NCBI GenBank assembly: GCA_032164245.1
Contig: JAVMKO010000002.1
Coordinates: 181,108,920-181,172,919 of the forward strand
DNA length: 64,000 bases
From: Sternotherus odoratus
Lineage: Eukaryota > Chordata > Testudines > Kinosternidae
Direction of reading: 5' to 3'
Below are positions 58,401-64,000 of this stretch, piece after piece. Under the pieces are notes generated by a model that was not told where the DNA came from, ran no database searches, and was given only the letters and a program-made list of their open reading frames with translations. Positions within the stretch are counted from its first letter, which is position 1. Each line of letters opens with the position of its first letter. Both the position numbers and the translations under genes were made by a program.

Positions 58401-61400
58401 GCACATCTAAGGAAGAAGCAGACAGAGGCTTACAAGCAGGAACTACAGGCAAAGAAGGATAACCTCACTTCCCATCCTCTCTGAGACCCAAGGGAGGGAT
58501 AGGCATGGGGAATTTTTATTATCTCTAGGGGCAAACAAGAAGTTGTGAAAATTTCACTTTGTGCAAGTACGGTAAAATTATATGAATTTTTAGTGAGTTT
58601 TTAGCATCAATGGAGAAAATTAGCTGCTTTGTGCCAGCTCCCCTTCACTGCTCTACCAAGTTAATCTAGAGGAACCACCTCTAGAAGGTAGTTAATTCCA
58701 TATTCATTCAGTCCATGGCCTCTCTGTGGAGACTGACATGCGTACTAATTAATGTCAACTGCGATAGTAATTTTTGTGATGTGCATTCCTATTAATTTGG
58801 AAGCTAAATGTGATTGCCAGCTTACTTGGGATGAATCTGGACCAGCATTCCAGATATATTATCAATCCCCTGACCTGGCAGGTCCCACTATCCCTTCAGT
58901 TTGTTAACTGTAAAATTATATTTTCCGTGCAATTTTAGAAAACATGATTTCCTGTACTTTGGGAAGATTTCTTATTATATACAGAGTATTTAACTGGTTG
59001 TGGCTTCTAAAGTCATTCACGATGTTTGAATTTTCAGCTAAGTGGACTATTTAGTCTAATTATCAAGGAATGATGCTGAACAGACTGAAGATTAAACATG
59101 TTTAATGTATTTGCTTTACTAATTACCACCTACAGTTATACAGCTTCTCATCATTAAGGAAGCCACACTATATGGAATGCATATGTAGGGTTTGCTCACC
59201 CACAATTGGAACACACCAACTGTTCTACACTAGCAAGACTGGATTTTCTCATGAGAGACAGCGAAGAGGCATTTTTGCAGGGCAAATATTAGGAGGGAAC
59301 AATAATTACCCAATAGAAAGTCTTTTATTTTTAAGTTAACAATTCAAAACCAGTCCTGGTTGGCAGACAAAGTTAATACCATTGGTGACTATTTAGTGGC
59401 TTCTGGTAAATGGTCACATTCTACTTTCCAATGGACAGATGCTCTGCCATCACAAAATTCATCCTCACAACTAGCATTAGTGAGTCACATTTCCACTATT
59501 TTCCTTTTGGTTATTTTAACCATCCTGCTTATATCCTTGTATATTCTAATATATTTTTAAACTGTACAGGCTTTAAAAAAACTTGAGATGGAATATTCTC
59601 ATATTTGGGTTCATACATAAAAATATTTAACGTAATTGTTACTAATAGATCAAAGATCAAATTCACCCTGGTTTCTGGTTTCACCTACTGATAACAGGTC
59701 CAAATTTTGAAAAAGCCAGTGGGAACAAATGTCTTGCAATAGTCTCTGAAAATATCCTATAACCCAGGCTGTGGTGGATTTTACGAGAGAACTAATTCTT
59801 GAGATAACGCCCTGTTCCAAAATTGTAATCCCACCCAAATCTAGGAGTTCCACTTCAGGGACATATGGTGACTTTTATCCAGCTCACTGCAATTGCTATA
59901 ATGACATCTCAGATGGCAAGGTCTCCCAGGTCATTCCAGACTTTATAGTGTGGTTCATATGGTAACCAACATCCTGAATTGCACTAATAAATGAAATTGG
60001 AAGGCAATGCAGAACACACGTATTATGAGTTATTAATGGTAATTTAAGTTAACAGACCCAAAATATATGAAGCATATTTACATTTAACAGCCCTAATATT
60101 ACTTTCGCATTGGAATAAATTAAGATTACTTGTCTGTAATTGCTGTTCTTTTATGGTTGTGACAATAACAGATCAAATGCCCCAGGCTACACACAGTAAC
60201 TGGGATCTGACTGGTAAACTGGGCCCAAGATATTAAAAACAAGGGCCTAAAATCCATATTAAAAATTGAGAAAGGGAGAGAGAGGAGGCGGTATGGCCAT
60301 GCAAAGTGGGTGCATAGGCAGCATGCCATACCCTCAACTATCCTTTAGAACAAATAAAAGTGACAGGGAAAATGGAGTAGATAAGAGTTGGTGAGAAATT
60401 GCATTACAACCACTATCCTGAGAAAATTATAGGTACCAGTATGTTATTTTCACTTCTACAAAGCTGCTAATTATGATCCACCTTTTAGAATAGCTTAAAG
60501 GATGTCTTCTTTACTGAACACATGTAAGCACGTATAAAAATAAAAGCAAAAGTAAACTCTCATTAAATTAATGTCATCTGGCCTCGAGCCCCTTTACAGG
60601 AAAGGATGAGGGTAGGAAAAAGCTCTCGTTCATATATAAGAAAGAACAGCATGCAGAGTTTAGAGTATTCCTTTTTTATCCTTTCGCTCAAAATGTCACT
60701 TTCTTTACATTCCCATTAACTGGCTATCTGAAGCCTCGACGGAAAAAAATGAATCAGACAGTTAACTCCACAGGAAATTAAAGACAATTCTATACGTAGA
60801 ACATATCATACAACACCCGTCTATTCAGTGTGCTTTGAGACACAATTGATTTGTGCTCTAAAGCATACCTATAATTTGCCCTTCTATATATGTCATATGT
60901 AAGAAAAAATATGAAATAACTCTAAGCCTACAGTTTCATGACAAAAAATATTAAGGGATGTGACTTGTTATGTACCAAGAAGAAGAGACAGACATCTAAA
61001 TACCCTCTACTACACGGAAACATCTAATAGGATAAAGATACCAATTTTGTGACACACAAAATTTTAGCAAGATTAAAAGCCCAACAGGTAGCTACTAGTA
61101 TAATATTATGGCAATCCCAACAAGGGCAAAAGTAACATCCGCCCTACAGTACTGTAGTACAACAAAGAATGTCTAAAAGCTTAATTGTGCAAAGGCATAT
61201 TCTAGAACTTGACTGTGGAAGAACTACCATGATTTGTGGATTAAGGTACTATTCAGCATTGGTAAGGGTGTCAGTGCCACTACAATTAGACTCCAAAGAG
61301 ATAAAAAATATAGAGTACTTCCAACTTTAACAATCAAAAAGTATTCAAAATTGTGGCTAGAAACTGAACAGAAAAAGATTACTTACTCTAGTGAAGAACA

Positions 61401-63929
61401 AAGGAAAATAACCCTGGTATAATCTCTAAAAGAATGAAAGATGTTACAGAGAAAATGCATAAATAGAAGAACTGTGGAGCTGTTCATCCTGACAGTTCAT
61501 CTGACCTGCATCTTATGGAGGTCATAACTGCACCATAGGAGCACTGTGAAGCTCAATCAAAATATGCCCTTCCTGATTAACATGTTAATACAGGCAGCGA
61601 GGGGTTACTCAGTACTGGAATAGGGGTGGTGTAAGAGGGGTTACCCCCCAGCCTCTATGCTCCTGAGTACAAAGGCTGGGCCTCTTCTATGCCAGACCAA
61701 CAAGTCCTTTTCCCCCCACGCCCCCACCTTGCCAGTTGGGGTTCTTGGGGTCACCAATCGCTGCCACCAATCGGGTATACTTCCAAAACCTTGGAGGGGC
61801 CCCCAATCTTCCCCTAACCCTGACTTTGTACCCCCTCCCTGGGTTTTAAAGTCAGACACCTGAAGACTGCTTCCCTTCACCCTGACCAGCTGAAGGCAGA
61901 CTTCCCTTAACCCTGTCTCTCTCAACCTGAGAGCCAGACCCTAACTTTGTACCCCTTCCTGGGATTCAAAGTCAGATACCTGGAGGCTGCTTTCTGTCCT
62001 TCACCCTCCCCGGCTGAAGGCAGACTTCCCCCACCCCTGTCTCTCTGTACCCGAGAGGCAGACACCTGGAGACTGCTTCCTCCCTCCCCCGTCTAACCTG
62101 ACGGTAAGGAGAGACAGTCTTCACACTCCAGGTAGGCCCCTAGCTGCCCTGGTTCCTATTCCCTTCCCTTCTCCCTTCCCAACTGGAAGCAGAGAAAAAC
62201 CCTAAGGGAAATAAACCAGACGGTTTTATAACTAGAAAATTTAAAAAAGAAAAAGGTTAAAGCAGAGATACAGACACTTTACATTTGAGGTTCCCCACTT
62301 TGTTCTGAAAAGGAAAGAACACCCCAAAAGGCACGGCTTATTAGAAGAATCAAATGGTAATACTCACATTAGCTAAGTAGAAGTATAAGAGAAGAAAAGC
62401 TGAGTTATCTCCATAGCTAGAGACACTCCTGGACCCTTGCCCATGTTGCCTGGCAAGCTCCCTGCCTCATGGACAACCAAGATGGATCTGACTGTTTTGC
62501 TCCTCCCTTCTTCATGGGCTCGAGGCTCCTCCCTCCCCCATGGCAGGGAAACTCCTACGTTACCTGTCTCAGATAACAAGCCCCACCCAGGCAAGGCACA
62601 CTGTGTTAGATAACATAGCCCAACCCAGGCAAGGCACCCTTCACACTTATAACAGGTGGAATAGGCTGTCTCAGCAGAAACAAAGCAGCTTTACACATTG
62701 GTGTACATTGAAGACAATCAGTGAAGGCACTTGATGCAGATGAGGTCCTTGGGAACCTATCTTTGCTATCCCTGTTGCAAGACACTGCTGCACTGAGTGT
62801 CAAGAGGCACTAAAGCCTACAATAGGGAATAGTTTAAGTTTTAAGTTTGTCAAAGCAACAACTTCTGAGTGACCTCTGAAATTCATTACAAGGTATTGAT
62901 AAATGCCCATCTCAAGACATGATGGTCCCCTAATTCAGACAGTGCTGAAGCATGCAATCCTTTTCCAGCTACACATAACACTACCTATTTCTATAATTTT
63001 GACACACAGTTCATTTAGATAAGTATGGCCACTCACTAACACCACTAGCCCTAGAGAAGTATCTACATAGACTGTATGCATAAGCCACATTGAATGGTAC
63101 TCACAATCTTTTGTTTCCCTTTCCCCTTAACTTTCCCACTTCCTTTGTTTTTACTGGAGCACCTAAGGTTCAGTAGTTCTTTTCAGAGCAAAGTGACTAT
63201 CTGAGAACATTCCTTTACTAAGATCTGAGCTATAATATTTACATTATTAAAGACTGAGGTAGAAGCCAGATATTTGATCAATTATATCACATAGACTCTG
63301 GTAATCAAAACATCACTGAGATGAAGGTAAAATCTATCTTTAAACATGTTCAAGGTTCTTCCCACATACCTCATCAGGAAGAGATTTCAGAAGCTGCTGT
63401 GGTTTTTCTTTTTGTGTTAAATTTCTATCTATTTTCAGCATAAAAGGCCAAATTTGGAGGAAAGTGGCTACAGATTCAGAGATAAATTAATCTAACTAGT
63501 AAACCAGCAAAGACAGAGACCATCATGTGCTGAAGCGCAAAAGTTATTTTTCTTCCAAAACCTGTTATCTTCTCATAAAGTATAACTAAAAAATCTTATA
63601 AAGAAGGATAGTTCAGGAATATGGAATATTACTAGAACAGTTCTTTACCAGTAGATATTAGAGCCAAATATAAATTTCTTATGATAGATGGCAGGTTTGT
63701 CACTGCAACTATGCAGCGATAAGGCAGCTGTTTGTTTCCCAAGGAAAGGAGACCCTTGCTACATGGATCATTTTCATAGTGACAGCCTTGACAAGTTTGA
63801 CATTTGCTTCGTGAAGTATTCTGAAGCAGACATCAAGAAAATGCACCCGCTGGGACCACTGGAAAGCTGACAGTCTTACCTTTTAATGTATATCTCCATT
63901 CATTCTTACTGTCAAATCCCACCAATTTC
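55401..63929 (-). CDS. 3' part of an unidentified spliced host gene (six exons)
   Basis: Six minus-strand exons join in frame: 63929-63880, 63467-63370, 57586-57507, 56353-56278, 55869-55801 and 55475-55401. Lengths are 50, 98, 80, 76, 69 and 75 nt, and the phases at each junction (1, 0, 2, 0, 0) match without exception. All five donors are GT with good contexts (GTAAGA, GTATGT, GTAAGG, GTAACA, GTATGA), and all acceptors end in AG. The joined frame encodes 148 residues ending in a stop at 55401. AATAAA follows at 55317-55312. The protein segment is helical-looking with Trp, Leu and Phe in the middle, and ends in an acidic/lysine-rich tail. I do not recognise the family. The gene continues beyond 64000. 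Repeats (CR1, MIR) occur only in the introns. Confidence 0.65.
55705..55738 (-). CDS. Possible alternative 34-nt exon
   Basis: Flanked by a good acceptor (TTTTATGTTTTAG) and donor (CTGCAG|GTAAAA). It reads RLKTAKLVDTA in frame with the preceding exon, but its length shifts the frame, and the next exon then stops after two codons. It could be an alternative exon giving a shorter C-terminus, or chance splice-like sequence. Confidence 0.3.
55801..55869 (-). CDS. Host gene exon
   Basis: Acceptor AAGTAATTTCTAG, donor GAGAG|GTATGA. Exactly 23 codons in phase 0: DSDESSCILKAILWKLL and then GKNQGE. Symmetric, so skipping it would keep frame. Confidence 0.6.
56278..56353 (-). CDS. Host gene exon
   Basis: Acceptor GTGAATGTGTTTGCAG, donor TTGGAG|GTAACA. 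The first base completes Arg with the preceding AG. Encodes TVSVGMGYKLPHEIF and then FQDAKIYTLE, ending in phase 0. Confidence 0.6.
56507..56700 (+). repeat. CORE-SINE (MIR-like) copy in intron
   Basis: GTTCTGCCACAGGCTAACTG, ACTTTGGGAAAGTCACTT and CTCAGTTCCACATCTGTAAA follow the MIR order. It lies antisense in an intron of the minus-strand gene. Confidence 0.8.
57006..57297 (+). mobile_element. CR1 3' fragment in intron
   Basis: Starts CAACCTCTGGAACTCCTTCC and runs through GGCTATTAGCCAGGATGGGT and GGCATTGGCCACTG to CAGTATGGCTATTCTTACAT. It is homologous to 12.9-13.2 kb of the intact CR1, 5'-truncated, and antisense to the host gene. Confidence 0.88.
57507..57586 (-). CDS. Host gene exon with 3' splice site in a palindrome
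   Basis: Donor GACAG|GTAAGG is strong. The acceptor GGTGGATAG before 57586 has no pyrimidine tract; the AG and the first 24 exon bases lie in one arm of a perfect inverted repeat. Encodes DVCTLLVHLNHYVESHKAQP and then VHEFFD, leaving two bases for the next exon. The start at 57586 is the least certain boundary of the model. Confidence 0.5.
57563..57642. repeat. Perfect 38-bp inverted repeat with 4-base loop
   Basis: 57563-57600 and 57605-57642 are exact reverse complements separated by TCTT. One arm covers the 3' splice site and first 24 bases of the host exon 57507-57586. There is no target duplication or transposon terminus, so it looks like a local inverted duplication. Confidence 0.92.
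57645..59230. other. Intronic DNA, nothing named
   Basis: A 103-codon minus-strand frame at 58242-57931 is open and starts with Met, on the same strand as the host gene. I see no convincing splice sites that fit the gene model and no family. Confidence 0.35.
59230..60000. other. Protein-like tracts of unknown origin, possible old envelope-type remnant
   Basis: On the plus strand a frame ending at 59560 has a polar part followed by a long hydrophobic segment (about residues 45-65) and a stop, like a C-terminal membrane anchor. On the minus strand a tract from about 59990 to 59650 reads as one protein with two small indels and hydrophobic/amphipathic content. The tracts are on opposite strands, so they are not one gene. 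An endogenous viral remnant is one possibility; chance is another. Confidence 0.2.
60001..61600. other. Intronic AT-rich DNA
   Basis: Nothing recognised. Confidence 0.4.
61620..62640. repeat. Unclassified pyrimidine-rich repeat with 121-bp tandem units
   Basis: ACTTTGTACCCC recurs at 61823 and 61944 and CAGA(C/T)ACCTGGAGACTGCTT-like words near 61853, 61974 and 62047, giving two full units of about 121 bp and a third partial. CAGGCAAGGCACMCT also repeats near 62590 and 62628. It may be an old LTR or DNA element, with no termini identified. It lies in the large intron of the host gene. Confidence 0.45.
62650..63369. other. Intronic DNA
   Basis: Nothing recognised between the pyrimidine-rich repeat and the exon at 63370. 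Confidence 0.4.
63370..63467 (-). CDS. Host gene exon
   Basis: Acceptor TTTATCTCTGAATCTGTAG, donor GATGAG|GTATGT. Encodes TFLQIWPFMLKID and then NLTQKEKPQQLLKSLPDE, ending in phase 0. The about 5.8 kb intron that follows contains the unclassified protein-like tracts at 59.2-60.0 kb. Confidence 0.62.
63880..63929 (-). CDS. Host gene exon (first seen in window)
   Basis: Acceptor AAAATTTTGTTGTAG before 63929 and donor AAAAG|GTAAGA after 63880. One base completes a codon, then sixteen codons (KLVGFDSKNEWRYTLK), then one base that pairs with CC of the next exon to give Ala. Confidence 0.6.
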
Positions 63930-64000
63930 CTACAACAAAATTTTTGCAGATCTGATATAATGGAAGCTATGAATGAACTAACCATTTTAATGTAAGCAAA

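Noticed and set aside
63688..63870. Plus-strand 60-codon frame between two host exons
   Set aside because: It is antisense to the better supported gene model, short, and without recognised similarity.
1..64000. CRISPR array, operons, bacterial promoters, rRNA or tRNA genes
   Set aside because: No regularly spaced direct repeats with unique spacers, no prokaryotic gene layout, and no cloverleaf or rRNA sequence seen; content is vertebrate-type interspersed repeats.

Overview
The window looks like nuclear DNA of a turtle-type sauropsid. The inference rests on repeat content: a nearly full-length CR1 LINE ending in TTCTTATG units, several older CR1 fragments, PIF/Harbinger elements with a Myb-like companion gene, non-autonomous hAT elements with 8-bp target duplications, a decayed DIRS retroelement, LTR-like blocks and old CORE-SINE (MIR-type) copies. 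No bacterial, plasmid or viral genome organisation is visible. Most long reading frames are transposon proteins or readings of GC-rich minisatellites.

Layout. 1-8.1 kb: mostly plain AT-rich DNA with one hAT element (961-1878). 8.1-14.4 kb: a Harbinger copy on the minus strand, split by a plus-strand CR1 (8.76-13.2 kb) and cut on its left by a hAT-like element. 14.4-18 kb: unique DNA with one long minus-strand reading frame (15.25-15.75 kb). 18.06-22.16 kb: a composite repeat with a 2.7 kb G/C-skewed minisatellite and a nested hAT element. 24-33 kb: hAT elements, CR1 split by an LTR-like block, a minus-strand CR1 remnant, and a second LTR-like block hosting a hAT element. 35.8-37.2 kb: a nested cluster of inverted-repeat elements. 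38.9-41.1 kb: LINE fragments and short elements. 41.3-46.0 kb: two Harbinger elements either side of a 134-bp spacer, one with a broken transposase and a convergent companion gene. 50.8-53.8 kb: a decayed DIRS element on the minus strand.

The main result is at the right end. On the minus strand I can read six exons (63880-63929, 63370-63467, 57507-57586, 56278-56353, 55801-55869, 55401-55475) whose splice sites and reading phases all fit. They give one 148-residue open frame that ends at a stop followed by AATAAA. I take this as the 3' end of a host gene that enters from beyond the right edge; I do not recognise the protein. The 3' splice site of the third of these exons lies inside a perfect 38-bp inverted repeat (57563-57642), which would bury it in a hairpin in the pre-mRNA.

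All classifications were read by eye. Element ends not defined by a target duplication are approximate.
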